A DNA stretch of 64,000 bases from Achromobacter xylosoxidans (GCF_014490035.1 NZ_CP061008.1:6448001-6512000); one strand, 5' to 3'. Counted from the first letter of the stretch, positions 15,934 through 27,865 are shown. Notes: generated by a model not told the origin, from the letters alone. A program made the numbers and translations.

Positions 15934-17400
15934 ATGTTTGCAGAAGCCGAAGCCGACCCCAGCCTGTCCAAGGAAGAATTCAAGCCGCTGGAAGCGAAGC
16001 TGCGCGTCGCCTTGCTGAACGCGCAATACCAGCGCCTGCAGAACGCGGACAAGACGCTGCTGGTGGTCATCGCCGGCATCGACGGCGCCGGCAAGGGCGC
16101 CACCGTCAACCTGCTGAACGAATGGATGGATCCGCGCCATATCAAGACGCTGGCCTACGGACCGCGCGAAGGCCCCGCGCTGGAGCGTCCGCCCTTCTGG
16201 CGCTACTGGCACGATCTGCCGCCCAAGGGCAGCACCGGCATCGTCTTCGGTTCCTGGTATACGCCGCTGGTGCTCGAAGCCACGCGCAAGAAGCCTGACC
16301 AGAACAGCATAGAAGCCCAGGCCGCCGCGATCCGCCGCTTCGAGGCCATGCTTGCGGCCGAGGGCGTCCAGATCGTCAAGCTCTGGTTCCATCTGTCGGC
16401 CCAGGCCCAGAAAGCGCGTGCCGAGCGATTATTGGCCAGCCCTGAAACCTCCTGGCAGGTCAGCCCGGTCGATCTCAAGGTCTACAAGAAATACGACCGC
16501 ATCCGCAACGCCGGCCAGGTGGTGCTGAACCATACGGACAGCGGCCACGCCCCCTGGGTCGTGATCCCCAGCGCCGACGAGGACATGCGCGCGGCGCGTA
16601 CGGCCGAAGCGGTGCTGGCTGCCATGCGCCAGCGCGGCGTGCCGCGCATCCCGCCCGCCTTCGTGGCGCATGCCAGCCCCACGCGCATCGTCGACCGCCT
16701 GGGCGACCTGGACTACAACGCCAAGACCGAAAAGGACGACTACGAATCCGAACTGGGCCTGCTGCAAGGGCGGCTGGCGCGCGCGGCCCGTTCCAGGAAA
16801 TTCCAGGAACGCTCGCTGGTGCTGGTGTTCGAGGGCCAGGACGCGGCCGGCAAGGGAGGCGCGATCCGGCGCGTGACGCATGCGCTGGATGCGCGCCAGT
16901 TCGACATCACGCCGATCGCCGCGCCCACCACCGAGGAACTGGCCCGGCCCTATCTGTGGCGCTTCTGGCGCCACGTGCCGCGCCATGGACGCATCGCCAT
17001 CTTCGACCGCTCCTGGTATGGCCGCGTGCTGGTCGAGCGCGTCGAGAAGCTGACCGCGCCGGCCAACTGGCGCCGCGCCTATGCCGAGATCAACGACTTC
17101 GAGGGCCAACTGGCCGCCAGCGGCGCGCTGGTGCTGAAGTTCTGGCTGGCGGTCACGCCCGACGTGCAGCTGGAGCGCTTCAAGGAGCGCGAGAATTCGC
17201 CCTTCAAGAACTTCAAGATCACGCCCGACGACTGGCGCAACCGCGACAAATGGAAGGACTACGCGGCCGCCACCAACGAAATGCTGACGCGCACCGACGT
17301 CGCGCACGCGCCGTGGCATCTGGTTTCGGCCAACGACAAGCGCTACGCTCGATTGCAAGTGCTGCGACACATCGTCGAAGCCATGGAAGATCAACTCTGA
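15934..17400 (+). CDS. pap: polyphosphate:AMP phosphotransferase (two-domain PPK2)
   Basis: A 488-residue protein made of two fused PPK2 domains. Each has a Walker A: GIDGAGKGA near 48-56 and GQDAAGKGG near 301-309. Each also has lid/Walker B elements (FGSWYTP; FDRSWYGRVLVERVE). The double-domain form transfers phosphate from polyphosphate to AMP to give ADP; single-domain PPK2 act mainly on ADP or GDP. In such fusions the C-terminal domain carries catalysis. It is followed 23 bases later by a GNAT gene. Confidence 0.9.
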   Translation: MFAEAEADPSLSKEEFKPLEAKLRVALLNAQYQRLQNADKTLLVVIAGIDGAGKGATVNLLNEWMDPRHIKTLAYGPREGPALERPPFWRYWHDLPPKGSTGIVFGSWYTPLVLEATRKKPDQNSIEAQAAAIRRFEAMLAAEGVQIVKLWFHLSAQAQKARAERLLASPETSWQVSPVDLKVYKKYDRIRNAGQVVLNHTDSGHAPWVVIPSADEDMRAARTAEAVLAAMRQRGVPRIPPAFVAHASPTRIVDRLGDLDYNAKTEKDDYESELGLLQGRLARAARSRKFQERSLVLVFEGQDAAGKGGAIRRVTHALDARQFDITPIAAPTTEELARPYLWRFWRHVPRHGRIAIFDRSWYGRVLVERVEKLTAPANWRRAYAEINDFEGQLAASGALVLKFWLAVTPDVQLERFKERENSPFKNFKITPDDWRNRDKWKDYAAATNEMLTRTDVAHAPWHLVSANDKRYARLQVLRHIVEAMEDQL

Positions 17401-17423
17401 ATCCCGCCTGGAGGCCGCAAGCC

Positions 17424-17873
17424 ATGAGTACCGCAGAAATCCGTCCCATCGTCGCCGCCGACTTCGAAGCCTGGCTGCCGCTATGGAAGGGCTACCAGGA
17501 GTTCTATCGCGTCAACATCGACGACGCGGTCACGCGCAACACCTGGGCGCGCTTCCTGGACCCCGCCGAACCCATGCACGCGGCGCTGGCGTACGAAAGC
17601 GGCCGGGCCGTCGGCATGGTGCACTGGATCTTCCACCGCTCCACCTGGACCGCGGGCGACTATTGCTATCTGCAGGACCTGTACGTGGACCCGGACGTGC
17701 GCGGCACCGGCGCCGGCCGCAAGCTGATCGAGCACGTGTACGCGCAGGCGGCCGCCGCCAATTGCGCGCGCGTTTACTGGCTGACCCATGAAACCAACGC
17801 CACCGCGATTCAGCTCTACGACCGCATCGCCGACCGCTCGGGCTTCATCCAGTACCGCAAGGTGATGCCGTGA
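17424..17873 (+). CDS. GNAT-family N-acetyltransferase
   Basis: A 149-residue acetyltransferase. The acetyl-CoA pyrophosphate-binding motif is VRGTGAGRKL near 92-101, and a C-terminal N-A-x-A-I-Q-L-Y-D motif is typical. The start at 17424 has GGAGG upstream; a long upstream frame is a shadow of the phosphotransferase gene. Its stop overlaps the GTG start of the HIT protein (GTGA), so the two are translationally coupled. The substrate is unknown. Confidence 0.87.
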   Translation: MSTAEIRPIVAADFEAWLPLWKGYQEFYRVNIDDAVTRNTWARFLDPAEPMHAALAYESGRAVGMVHWIFHRSTWTAGDYCYLQDLYVDPDVRGTGAGRKLIEHVYAQAAAANCARVYWLTHETNATAIQLYDRIADRSGFIQYRKVMP

Positions 17874-18334
17874 GCGCACGCGACCCCAACTGTCCGCTGT
17901 GCCAGGAAGACGGCGGCACGCTGCTGTGGCGCGGTCCGCACCTGCGCATCATCGAGGTCGCCGACGCCGATTATCCGGGCTTCACGCGGGTAATCTGGAA
18001 CGGCCATCTGGCCGAAATGACCAGCCTGTCCACCCACGGCCGCGACCTGCTGATGCGGGCCGTGTACGTGGTGGAAGAAGCCCAGCAATCGGTCCTGGGA
18101 CCGGACAAGATCAACCTGGCCTCGCTGGGCAACATGGTGCCGCACCTGCACTGGCACGTGATCCCGCGCTGGCGCGGCGACCGCCATTTTCCCGACCCGA
18201 TCTGGGCGCCGCCGCGCATCGCCGCCGGCGCCGAATCGTCGGAATGGAAAGAGCGCCAGGCGCGCGTGCAGGCGCTGCTGCCGCGCTACCGGGACCGGCT
18301 GGTCGAGGCCATGAACGCCCTGCTCTGGCACTGA
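17870..18334 (+). CDS. HIT-family nucleotide hydrolase/transferase
   Basis: A 154-residue histidine-triad protein with GNMVPHLHWHVIPRW (His92, His94, His96), the catalytic triad that attacks nucleotide phosphates. CPLCQ near the N-terminus (Cys8 and Cys11) resembles the zinc-binding pair seen in some HIT branches. It starts with GTG, overlapping the GNAT stop by four bases. The substrate is not known. Confidence 0.9.
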   Translation: MSARDPNCPLCQEDGGTLLWRGPHLRIIEVADADYPGFTRVIWNGHLAEMTSLSTHGRDLLMRAVYVVEEAQQSVLGPDKINLASLGNMVPHLHWHVIPRWRGDRHFPDPIWAPPRIAAGAESSEWKERQARVQALLPRYRDRLVEAMNALLWH

Positions 18335-18347
18335 GCCGCCGCCCGCC

Positions 18348-19505
18348 TCAGGCGGCGCGCGCGCCCCCCCGCAGTTCCGCCAGCCAGCCGGCGTAAGCCT
18401 GTTCCACCAGCGCAGCCGCGCGTTCGGCGGAAAACCGGCCCTGGCCCCGGATCAGCTCACGGCCCGCATCGCCCATGCGGCGGCGCAGCGCCGGATCGGC
18501 CAGCAAACTTTCCAGCGCGCTGGCCAATGCCGCCGGATCGCTGGGCGGCACCAGCAATCCGGTCACGCCGGCCTCCATGGTTTCCGGCACCCCGCCCACG
18601 TTGGCGCCCACCACCGGTACCCCCATGGCCGCGGCCTCGATGAAAACGGTGCCCAAGGCCTCGCGCCGCGTCGGCAACGCGAACACATCGAAGGCCGTCA
18701 GCACATTGCCGATATCGTCGCGGCGGCCGGTGAAATGCACCCGCGGCGCCAGGCCCAGTTGCGCCGCCTGCGCCTGCAGCTGCCCAGCCATGGGCTGGCC
18801 TTCGCCCACCAGCACCAGATGGGCATTCGGAAACGTGGCGGCGATGCGATGGAAGGCGTCGATCAGGTCACAATGGCCCTTGTCCGGTCGCATGACGGCC
18901 ACGCAACCGACCACCAGCGCGTCCTCCGGCAAGCCGAGTTCGCGCCTGACGCAGACGCCAGGGTGCACCTGCGGCAGCACCACCGGCGAATGGATGGTGG
19001 CGACAGCGTCCGGGCGCGCGCCGCCGTCCAGCAATTGCCCGCGCACGTAGCGGCTGACGGCGATGACGCGGTGCGCCAGCCAGGTGTAGGCGTAGAGGGA
19101 ATTGATGGGCTTGGCCAGATGGCGGGTACGCACGATGAGCGGCGTGCCGGCCAGCCGCGCCGCGATGGCGCCCAGGACGGTGTCGCGCCGGCTGTGCGTA
19201 TTGACCACGTCGAAACGGCCGCTGTGCAATAGCCGGCGCACGAAGGCGACGCAGCGCACGAAATTGAGCGGACCGTCCATGGGGACGAGATGCACCGTGA
19301 AACCGGCCTCGCGCAGACGCCTGCCCAGCTCCGCATCCGGCTGGCAAACCGCTTCCAGATGATGGCCGCGCTCGCGCATGGCGATCATTTCCTTGTAGAT
19401 GCAGAACTCCTGGCCGCCGAACGAGGTGGCGGCTTCGGTATGCAGGATGCGCAGGCGCGTATCCGTGGCGGCCACGCGCTGGAACGATTCGATGGGATCG
19501 CGCAT
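18348..19505 (-). CDS. GT4-family glycosyltransferase
   Basis: A 385-residue GT-B fold transferase. The N-terminal domain begins RILHTEAATSFGGQEF. The C-terminal nucleotide-sugar site reads REALGTVFIEAAAMGVPVV, with the two glutamates of the EX7E motif. It is likely to act in lipopolysaccharide core or another surface glycan; the acceptor is unknown. It converges with the HIT gene and begins two bases after the stop of the small hypothetical gene at 19508. Confidence 0.88.
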   Translation of the reverse strand: MRDPIESFQRVAATDTRLRILHTEAATSFGGQEFCIYKEMIAMRERGHHLEAVCQPDAELGRRLREAGFTVHLVPMDGPLNFVRCVAFVRRLLHSGRFDVVNTHSRRDTVLGAIAARLAGTPLIVRTRHLAKPINSLYAYTWLAHRVIAVSRYVRGQLLDGGARPDAVATIHSPVVLPQVHPGVCVRRELGLPEDALVVGCVAVMRPDKGHCDLIDAFHRIAATFPNAHLVLVGEGQPMAGQLQAQAAQLGLAPRVHFTGRRDDIGNVLTAFDVFALPTRREALGTVFIEAAAMGVPVVGANVGGVPETMEAGVTGLLVPPSDPAALASALESLLADPALRRRMGDAGRELIRGQGRFSAERAAALVEQAYAGWLAELRGGARAA

Positions 19506-19507
19506 GA

Positions 19508-19885
19508 TCAGGGATGACCGCTATGGGTGGCGTGCGCGTCGCTCCAGCGGCGGCCCTGCGACAACAGGTAGGCCTCCAGGTAGGCGATGTCTTCCTGGTT
19601 CAACTCGGCCGCGCCCGCGCTGGCGCGATCGCGTGGGCACTCCGAAGCCTGCATCCGGCCTTCGGACCAGACGCGGGCCGCGCCCGTGCGGGACAGTTCA
19701 AAGCGCGCACCCGAGCGGGCCCAGCCCAACAGACGCGCGCTGGGAATCAGTTGACGGGTTTGATAGACACCGTGCGGCGTCGGCGCCGCAGGCACGACCA
19801 GTGCGTCGCCGACATCCACCAGACGGCTCGCGGCGCCGGGTTTGCCAGGCGTGTAGGTCAATACCGTAAGAGGGCGTAATGGCAT
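19508..19885 (-). CDS. hypothetical protein, 125 aa
   Basis: I do not recognise a family. The frame begins ATG with no clear ribosome site and ends two bases before the glycosyltransferase start, which suggests co-transcription. The N-terminal half has beta-strand-like hydrophobic stretches (PLTVLTYTPG, VDVGDALVVPA). The C-terminal half contains LNQEDIAYLEAYLLSQGR, a likely helix. There is no signal peptide or membrane segment. The overlapping frames on the other strand are less protein-like. Confidence 0.5.
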   Translation of the reverse strand: MPLRPLTVLTYTPGKPGAASRLVDVGDALVVPAAPTPHGVYQTRQLIPSARLLGWARSGARFELSRTGAARVWSEGRMQASECPRDRASAGAAELNQEDIAYLEAYLLSQGRRWSDAHATHSGHP

Positions 19886-20115
19886 TTGGCTAGCATGAGT
19901 CGCCAGGCGGCGTTGCGAGCCACGGACTGGTCGGGATTCGAGGGAAAGGGGTTTGGCCGCCGGACAAGCAACGCCAAATATTCGACGCTGATGAGCTATT
20001 TTTTCGAATAATTGAAAGATGTTCGACGAAGTAGAGGAATCCCGAAAATTGAATTCAGGTAAAATTCAGGAATGAAACGCGCATCTTATCAAAACGTAAG
20101 CAAGGGCGGTACTGC

Positions 20116-21336
20116 ATGAGCGCCCCTACCGTCCCTCCCCACAAGCCGGTCTCGTTCCTCCAATCGTTTCTCCGCTCCGAAGCGCTGGGCGGTTATGTCC
20201 TGATGCTGGCCGCGCTGGTCGCCCTGGTGGTGGCCAACAGCCCGGCCGCGCCGGCCTATTTCAGCGTGCTGGAGACCAAGCTTGGCTTCCAGGCGGGTCC
20301 GGTCGTGCTCAAGGAAACCGTGCTGCACTGGATCAACGACGGCCTGATGGCGGTGTTCTTCCTGTTGGTCGGGCTTGAGATCAAGCGCGAAGTCCTGGAC
20401 GGCCAGCTGCGCGGCGCCGCCCGCATCGTGCTGCCCGGCATCGCCGCCCTGGGCGGCATGGCGCTGCCCGCGCTGATCTACGTGCTGATCAACTTTGGCA
20501 GCCCCGGCACTTTGCGCGGCTGGGCCATTCCGGCCGCGACCGACATCGCCTTTGCGCTGGGCATCCTGGCGCTATTGGGCAGCCGCGTGCCGACCTCGCT
20601 GAAGATCTTCCTGACGGCGCTGGCCATCCTGGACGACCTGGGCGCCATCGTCATCATCGCCTTGTTCTATACCGCCGAACTCAACGTGTTCGCGCTGAGC
20701 ATGGCGGGCGCCCTGCTGGTCTGCCTGTTCTGCCTGAACCGCTCCGGCGTGCTGCGCCTGACGCCGTACCTGCTGATCGGCGCCGTGCTCTGGTACTTCG
20801 TCCTGAAGTCCGGCGTGCATGCCACGCTGGCCGGGGTGGCGCTGGCGCTGACCATTCCGCTGCGCCCGCAGAACCAGGGCCATCCGGGCGCGCATTCGCC
20901 CCTGCATGCGCTGGAACATGCGCTGCATAAGCCGGTCGCCCTGCTGATCGTGCCGATTTTCGGCTTCGCCAATGCCGGCGTGTCGTTCGCCGGCATGGGC
21001 CTGGGCAGCCTGGCGGCGCCCGTGCCCATGGGCGTGGCGCTGGGCCTGTTCCTGGGCAAGCAGCTGGGCGTGTTCGGCTTTGCCTGGCTGGCCATCAAGA
21101 GCGGCATTGCCACCCTGCCGCGCCACGCCAGCTACATGCAGCTGTACGGTGTGTCGCTGCTGTGCGGCATCGGCTTCACCATGAGCCTGTTCATCGGCGC
21201 CCTGGCGTTCAGCGACCCGGCCGCCATCGACGCCACCAAGATCGGCGTGCTGACGGGCTCGCTGGCGTCCGCCGTGGTCGGCTTCCTGGTGCTGCGCACC
21301 TGCGGCACGCGCGCCGGCGCCGCGGAAAATCCTTGA
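20116..21336 (+). CDS. nhaA: Na+/H+ antiporter NhaA
   Basis: A 406-residue inner-membrane antiporter that exports sodium in exchange for protons. Key acidic residues are present in [12 protein letters not shown] (equivalent of Asp133) and [12 protein letters not shown] (the Asp163-Asp164 ion site). Twelve membrane segments are expected. The length is close to E. coli NhaA (388) with a slightly longer loop around [17 protein letters not shown]. It is a single gene with its own upstream region (19886-20115). Confidence 0.93.
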   Translation: MSAPTVPPHKPVSFLQSFLRSEALGGYVLMLAALVALVVANSPAAPAYFSVLETKLGFQAGPVVLKETVLHWINDGLMAVFFLLVGLEIKREVLDGQLRGAARIVLPGIAALGGMALPALIYVLINFGSPGTLRGWAIPAATDIAFALGILALLGSRVPTSLKIFLTALAILDDLGAIVIIALFYTAELNVFALSMAGALLVCLFCLNRSGVLRLTPYLLIGAVLWYFVLKSGVHATLAGVALALTIPLRPQNQGHPGAHSPLHALEHALHKPVALLIVPIFGFANAGVSFAGMGLGSLAAPVPMGVALGLFLGKQLGVFGFAWLAIKSGIATLPRHASYMQLYGVSLLCGIGFTMSLFIGALAFSDPAAIDATKIGVLTGSLASAVVGFLVLRTCGTRAGAAENP

Positions 21337-21402
21337 ACGCCGGTTGAGTAGGGACGGCGGGCGCTAAAGTAGCGAGGTCCGCCACCCTTCCCTGGAGCCG
21401 CC

Positions 21403-21792
21403 ATGAAACCGTCCGCCATCGCTGTGCAACGCGTCTACGAGGGCTTGGGCCCGGAAGGCAGCTACCGGGCGTTGGTGGACCGCATGTGGCCGCGCGGACT
21501 GCGCAAGGCGGACCTGCACCTGGACGAATGGGCCCGCGACATCGCGCCCACCCTGGAACTATGCAAATGGTTCAGCCACATCGAAGACCGCTGGGAAGAA
21601 TTCCGCCAGCGCTACCAGGCCGAACTGGCGGAACCCGAACAGCAGGCCCGCATGGCTGCCCTGCTGGACGCGGCCGGCGACCGTCCGCTGACCCTGCTCT
21701 ACGGCGCCCGCAATACTGAACACAACCAGGCCGTGGTGCTGCGCGAGGTCCTGCAGGACTATGTCCGGCATCACCGCAAGCGCAAGGCCTGA
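21403..21792 (+). CDS. DUF488 family protein
   Basis: A 129-residue small protein typical of DUF488: RVYEGLG..YRALVDRMWPRGLRK at the N-terminus, then WFSHIEDRWEEFRQRY and LTLLYGARNTEHNQAVVLREVL. Its function is unknown. GGAG upstream of the ATG supports the start. It lies alone between nhaA and tenA on the same strand. Confidence 0.87.
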   Translation: MKPSAIAVQRVYEGLGPEGSYRALVDRMWPRGLRKADLHLDEWARDIAPTLELCKWFSHIEDRWEEFRQRYQAELAEPEQQARMAALLDAAGDRPLTLLYGARNTEHNQAVVLREVLQDYVRHHRKRKA

Positions 21793-21874
21793 CGCCCCCC
21801 ACGTTTTGCTACCCTAGCCCGCTTTTATCGACCGGCGCGCAGCCGCACGCCGACAGTCTGTCTTGAGGAACCCC

Positions 21875-22537
21875 ATGTCTTTCAGCTCCGACGCCTGGGC
21901 GCGCAACGCCGCACTCTACGAAACCACGCGCGACATGCCGTTCAACCGCGAACTGGCCAGCGGCCAGCTCGACGAGAACGCATTCAAGCACTACATGATC
22001 CAGGACGCGCACTACCTGGTGGCCTTCGGACGCGCGCTGGCCATCGCCTCTGCCAAGGCCGACGACGCCGACGGCGTGGTGCAGTTCGCCGACGCCGCCA
22101 AGGGCGCGGTGGTGGCCGAACGCACGCTGCACGCGGGCTTCCTGAAGCAGTTCGGCATCGATGACGCCACCTTCGAAGCGACGCCACTGACCCCGGCCTG
22201 CCACCACTACACCAGCTACCTGATCGCCACCGCCTGGAGCGCGCCGTACCCGGTAGCGCTGGCGGCCCTGCTGCCGTGCTTCTGGATCTACGCCGAGATC
22301 GGCCGCGAAATCCATGCGCGCGCGGCCCAACCCAATCCCTATTCGGCCTGGATCGAGGCCTATGCCTGCGAGGACTTCCACGCCCTGGTGCGCCGGGTCA
22401 TCACCACGGTCGACCGCGTCGCCGAAAAGGCGTCCGCCGAAACGCTGGCGCAGATGCACGCCGCGTATACGCGTGCCGCGCAGCTGGAATGGATGTTCTG
22501 GGATTCGGCTTATCGGCAGGATGGGTGGCCGGTTTGA
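21875..22537 (+). CDS. tenA: TenA-family aminopyrimidine aminohydrolase (thiaminase II)
   Basis: A 220-residue all-helical protein. The TenA core can be followed as FKHYMIQDAHYL near the N-terminus, YTSYLIATAW, CFWIYAEIG and a C-terminal EWMFWDSAY. The acidic residues in QDAHYL and EWMFWD fit the pyrimidine-binding carboxylates. The expected function is salvage of thiamine breakdown products (aminopyrimidine to HMP). I chose ATG 21875 with TTGAGGAA upstream rather than the TTG at 21863. No other thiamine gene is in the window. Confidence 0.88.
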   Translation: MSFSSDAWARNAALYETTRDMPFNRELASGQLDENAFKHYMIQDAHYLVAFGRALAIASAKADDADGVVQFADAAKGAVVAERTLHAGFLKQFGIDDATFEATPLTPACHHYTSYLIATAWSAPYPVALAALLPCFWIYAEIGREIHARAAQPNPYSAWIEAYACEDFHALVRRVITTVDRVAEKASAETLAQMHAAYTRAAQLEWMFWDSAYRQDGWPV

Positions 22538-22594
22538 AGCAAGACGGGCCGGCTCACCCCGGCCCGCGGTCCGCGCTATGCCAAAATCCCGCCC

Positions 22595-23356
22595 ATGCCG
22601 ACCGACAACCGACTGACTCCCCTAGCCCTCTCCGCCCAGACGGCGCAACTGCCAGCCGCCTGGCAGGAGGCTTTTGCCGCCAAGCCTGTGGCCGATGCCC
22701 TGGCCGCCGTGACCGCACATGTGGAAAGGCGCCTGAGCGAAGGTGCGACCATTTACCCCGCGACGCCTTTCCGCGCCCTGCACGGCCTGGAGCCGTCGGA
22801 CGTGCGCGTGGTGATCCTGGGGCAGGATCCCTATCACGGCCCGGGCCAGGCCCAAGGCCTGGCCTTCTCAGTACCCGACGACTGCAAGCGGCCGCCCAGC
22901 CTGCGCAACATCTTCAATGAGATCGTCCAGGAGTTTCCGGGCACCCGCGTACCGGCCGGCAACGATCTGAGCGATTGGGCGGATCAGGGCGTGTTGCTGC
23001 TGAACACCGCGCTGACCGTGGAAGACGGCCAGCCCGCTTCGCATGCCAAGCGCGGTTGGGAAACGGTGACGGACGCGTTGATCGCGCTGGTCGCGCGCGA
23101 CCCGTCGCCCAAGGTTTTCATGCTGTGGGGCGCCCATGCCCAGGCCAAGCGGGCGTTGCTGCCGGACAACAGCGGCCACCTGGTCCTGATGTCCAACCAC
23201 CCCTCCCCTCTGTCTGCCAGAAGGCCCCCGGTGCCCTTCCTGGGCTGTGGCCATTTCCTGGCCACCAATCAGTGGCTGACCAACCAAGGGAAAAACCCTA
23301 TTGATTGGGCGCTGGACAAAAAAATAATTCCCATGCAGGGCGAATTCGGGTTATGA
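22595..23356 (+). CDS. ung: uracil-DNA glycosylase, family 1
   Basis: A 253-residue DNA repair enzyme that removes uracil. The water-activating motif GQDPYHGPGQAQGLAFS has catalytic Asp78. NTALTVEDGQPASHAKRGW recognises uracil. LMSNHPSPLSA is the DNA-intercalation and catalytic-His loop. It has an N-terminal extension relative to E. coli Ung (229). It is the only gene here for this step and stands alone. Confidence 0.95.
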   Translation: MPTDNRLTPLALSAQTAQLPAAWQEAFAAKPVADALAAVTAHVERRLSEGATIYPATPFRALHGLEPSDVRVVILGQDPYHGPGQAQGLAFSVPDDCKRPPSLRNIFNEIVQEFPGTRVPAGNDLSDWADQGVLLLNTALTVEDGQPASHAKRGWETVTDALIALVARDPSPKVFMLWGAHAQAKRALLPDNSGHLVLMSNHPSPLSARRPPVPFLGCGHFLATNQWLTNQGKNPIDWALDKKIIPMQGEFGL

Positions 23357-23634
23357 TCGCCGCACTGCACAAAACGAGTTCGGCATTTACCGCCTTGATT
23401 TAGCGGAAGTTTTCGCAGTCTGCCGGGTGACACAGTCCCGGCCCCATGCCGAACTATCATCGATTCCTGACCTCCTTTCCTTTCGCCCTGCGTTCCACTC
23501 AGTACACGAGAACGCGCCACGCGCACGGTTGATTCGGTCGGCACGATGCTCCATCAACCGTCGCCTGGATCCGGCCGCCTAATCCCCTGGCCCGACCAAG
23601 CACTGCGTCGCATTGATTGCGGCAAGGGAAAGTA
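23357..23634 (+). other. 278-bp leader upstream of rhlE
   Basis: A non-coding gap between ung and the helicase gene. No gene is visible in it. Long 5' leaders are common ahead of RNA-helicase genes and can take part in autoregulation. A GC-rich imperfect stem is visible near 23418-23450. No specific promoter could be assigned by eye. Confidence 0.4.
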
Positions 23635-25434
<1,800 letters not shown>

Positions 25435-25455
25435 TCCGCCCGCTTGAGCCCAACA

Positions 25456-25488
25456 CAAACCCCGCGCCTGTCGCGGGGTTTGTTTTTT
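25456..25488 (+). terminator. rho-independent terminator after rhlE
   Basis: An 11-bp perfect stem, 25456-25466 with 25472-25482, a 5-base loop, and a T-tract at 25483-25488. It begins 21 bases after the rhlE stop codon. Confidence 0.9.
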
Positions 25489-25523
25489 GGGAAAATGTCC
25501 GCTTGTCCACGCACCGCCCGACC

Positions 25524-26711
25524 ATGCAACGATCCGCCCCCGCCAACCTGCCCGCCCTCTCTCCCGCCGCCCAGGAACACAGCGCTGCCGCAGCGGCGCA
25601 CCTGCGCGCCACCATCGCCGCCCACGGCGGCTGGCTGTCGTTCGACCACTGGATGGCGCAAGCGCTGTACGCGCCCGGGCTGGGCTATTACGCGGCCGGC
25701 AACGTCAAGCTGGCCGACGCCGACGGTGACGTCCGCGCGCCCGCCGGCGACTTCGTCACGGCGCCCCAGCTGACCCCGCTGTTCGCCCGCACACTGGCCC
25801 GCCAGGCGGCCCAGGTGCTGCGCCAGACCCAGACCGACGCCGTGCTGGAATTCGGCGCCGGAACCGGCGCCCTGGCCGAAGGCGTGCTACGCGAATTGGA
25901 CGCGATGGGCCTGGATCAGACCCGCTACCTGATCCTGGAAGTGTCGGCCGACCTGCGCGCCCGCCAGGCTGAACGGCTGGCGGCATTCGGCGAGCGCGTG
26001 CAATGGCTGGACGCGCTGCCCCAGCGCTTTGCCGGCTGCGTGCTGGCCAACGAAGTGCTGGACGCGATGCCGGTGTCGATCTTCCGCTGGAGCGAGACCG
26101 GCGAAGTGCTGGAACGCGGCGTGGCGGTGGACGCCGCGCAAGGCTTCGTCTGGGAAGACCGACCCGCACCGCCGGCGCTGGCCGCCGCCGTCGCCGCCCG
26201 CATGCCAGCCCTGCCCGGCTACGTGTCCGAGATCAACCTGCAAGGCGAAGCCTGGATCGCCGCCATGGGCGGCTGGCTGGAGCGCGGCGCGGCGCTGTTG
26301 GTGGACTATGGCTTTCCGCGCAGCGAGTACTACCATCCGCAGCGCGCCGGCGGCACGCTCATGTGCCACCTGCGCCACCACGCCCACGGGGATCCATTCA
26401 CCGCGCCGGGCTTGCAGGACATCACCGCCCATGTCGATTTCACCGCCATGGCGGATGCCGCGCTCGAGGCCGGCCTGCAGGTCCTGGGCTATACCTCGCA
26501 GGCCCGCTTCCTGATGAACGCGGGGCTGATGGATCTGTTGGCGCAACTGGACCCGAGCGACGTGCAGCAATACGCGCAGGCCGTGGCGCCCGTGCAGAAA
26601 CTCCTGTCTGAATCGGAGATGGGCGAACTGTTCAAGGTATTGGCGGTGGGACGCGGCATTACTGAACCGCTGGCAGGGTTCTCGCGCGGCGACCGGCTAG
26701 GCAAGCTGTAA
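25524..26711 (+). CDS. class I SAM-dependent methyltransferase, MidA/NDUFAF7 family
   Basis: A 395-residue protein. The family signature runs GGWLSFDHWMAQALYAPGLGYY, then GDFVTAPQLTPLFA, the SAM-binding glycine loop LEFGAGTGALAEGVL, and a later VDYGFPRSEYYHPQR. The mitochondrial relative NDUFAF7 dimethylates an arginine of complex I; the bacterial target is not established. I used ATG 25524; a TTG at 25503 is an alternative. It starts just after the rhlE terminator. Confidence 0.88.
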   Translation: MQRSAPANLPALSPAAQEHSAAAAAHLRATIAAHGGWLSFDHWMAQALYAPGLGYYAAGNVKLADADGDVRAPAGDFVTAPQLTPLFARTLARQAAQVLRQTQTDAVLEFGAGTGALAEGVLRELDAMGLDQTRYLILEVSADLRARQAERLAAFGERVQWLDALPQRFAGCVLANEVLDAMPVSIFRWSETGEVLERGVAVDAAQGFVWEDRPAPPALAAAVAARMPALPGYVSEINLQGEAWIAAMGGWLERGAALLVDYGFPRSEYYHPQRAGGTLMCHLRHHAHGDPFTAPGLQDITAHVDFTAMADAALEAGLQVLGYTSQARFLMNAGLMDLLAQLDPSDVQQYAQAVAPVQKLLSESEMGELFKVLAVGRGITEPLAGFSRGDRLGKL

Positions 26712-26764
26712 GAACGCGTGGCGGCCCGCATGCATGGCCGCCACGTTTCAAATCGATAGCGGAA

Positions 26765-27865
26765 TCACTGCGCCCGCAGGCGCTCCAGGCGCGCGGCGCG
26801 CACCTGCTCCTTGATGCGCGCCGGCTCTCCGGCGCAAGCTTTGGCGATGGCCCCGGCATCCACGCCGCGTACGATCGCCACGCGCGACTGCCAGGCCGCG
26901 CGGTCCACGGAACGCAGCACGGCAGCCGTGTCCAGCAAATCCAGAAAACGTTCCGGCTTGCGCAGCGCATCGGCGCGCTCCATCAGCGCCAGTTGCGCAT
27001 CGGCAGCATCGCCACCCTGTTCCACGGCATCGAGGCCCGCCAGCACCTCCGGCAACAGCCGTGCGTAATCGTTGCATTCGGTAGGCACGCGCAGACGACG
27101 GCCCATGGCATCGCGTTCGGGCGTCAGCCGGCACAGCAAGGCATAGCGCCCCGGCAGCGACAGGCCCTGCGAGGCCGCGCGATCCACATCGGCCGCGGTC
27201 TGTTCCACGCCTTGCAGCTCGGGCATCACGCGGGCCAGCGCGCCGCATTGCTGCAATATGCCCAGCATGCGCGACGGCGCCGCCGCCATCAGGCCGCGCG
27301 ACAATTCCTTCCAGACCCGTTCGGCCACCAGCGCGTCAGCCTCGCCGGCCTCGACCATGCTGCGGCACAGCGCCAGGGTCTCGGGCGCCACGGAAAAATC
27401 GGCAAAGCGCGCCGCGAAGCGGGCCAGCCGCAGGATGCGTACCGGATCCTCTTCGAAGGCCTCGCCAACATGACGGAAGATGCGGTCGCGCACGTCGGCG
27501 GCGCCGCCCAGGGGATCGACCAGCTCGCCATCCTGCCTCTGCGCGATGGCGTTGACGGTGAGGTCGCGGCGGCGCAGATCCTCTTCCAGCGTGACGTCGG
27601 CGCCGGTATAGAACGTGAAGCCCTTGTAGCCACGCCCCGACTTGCGTTCGGTGCGCGCCAGCGCGTATTCCTCTTTGCTGCGCGGATGCAGAAACACGGG
27701 GAAGTCGCCGCCGACCGGCACGAAGCCGCGGCGCGCCATGTCCTCGGGCGTGGCGCCGACCACGACCCAGTCGTGGTCGCCGGGCGGCAGGCCGAGCAGT
27801 GCATCGCGCACCGCTCCGCCCACGATATAGACCTGCAGGCCGTCCGTGGCCGGATCCCGCGTCAT
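26765..27865 (-). CDS. cca: CCA tRNA nucleotidyltransferase
   Basis: A 366-residue class II nucleotidyltransferase that adds CCA to tRNA 3' ends. The catalytic motif is [23 protein letters not shown], with the metal-binding acidic pair near residues 31-33. [11 protein letters not shown] and the [10 protein letters not shown] region form the neck. The HD phosphohydrolase domain of the longer E. coli form is not evident, and the length (366 against about 412) fits a shorter subtype. Its start overlaps the end of slt by four bases. Confidence 0.92.
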   Translation of the reverse strand: MTRDPATDGLQVYIVGGAVRDALLGLPPGDHDWVVVGATPEDMARRGFVPVGGDFPVFLHPRSKEEYALARTERKSGRGYKGFTFYTGADVTLEEDLRRRDLTVNAIAQRQDGELVDPLGGAADVRDRIFRHVGEAFEEDPVRILRLARFAARFADFSVAPETLALCRSMVEAGEADALVAERVWKELSRGLMAAAPSRMLGILQQCGALARVMPELQGVEQTAADVDRAASQGLSLPGRYALLCRLTPERDAMGRRLRVPTECNDYARLLPEVLAGLDAVEQGGDAADAQLALMERADALRKPERFLDLLDTAAVLRSVDRAAWQSRVAIVRGVDAGAIAKACAGEPARIKEQVRAARLERLRAQ

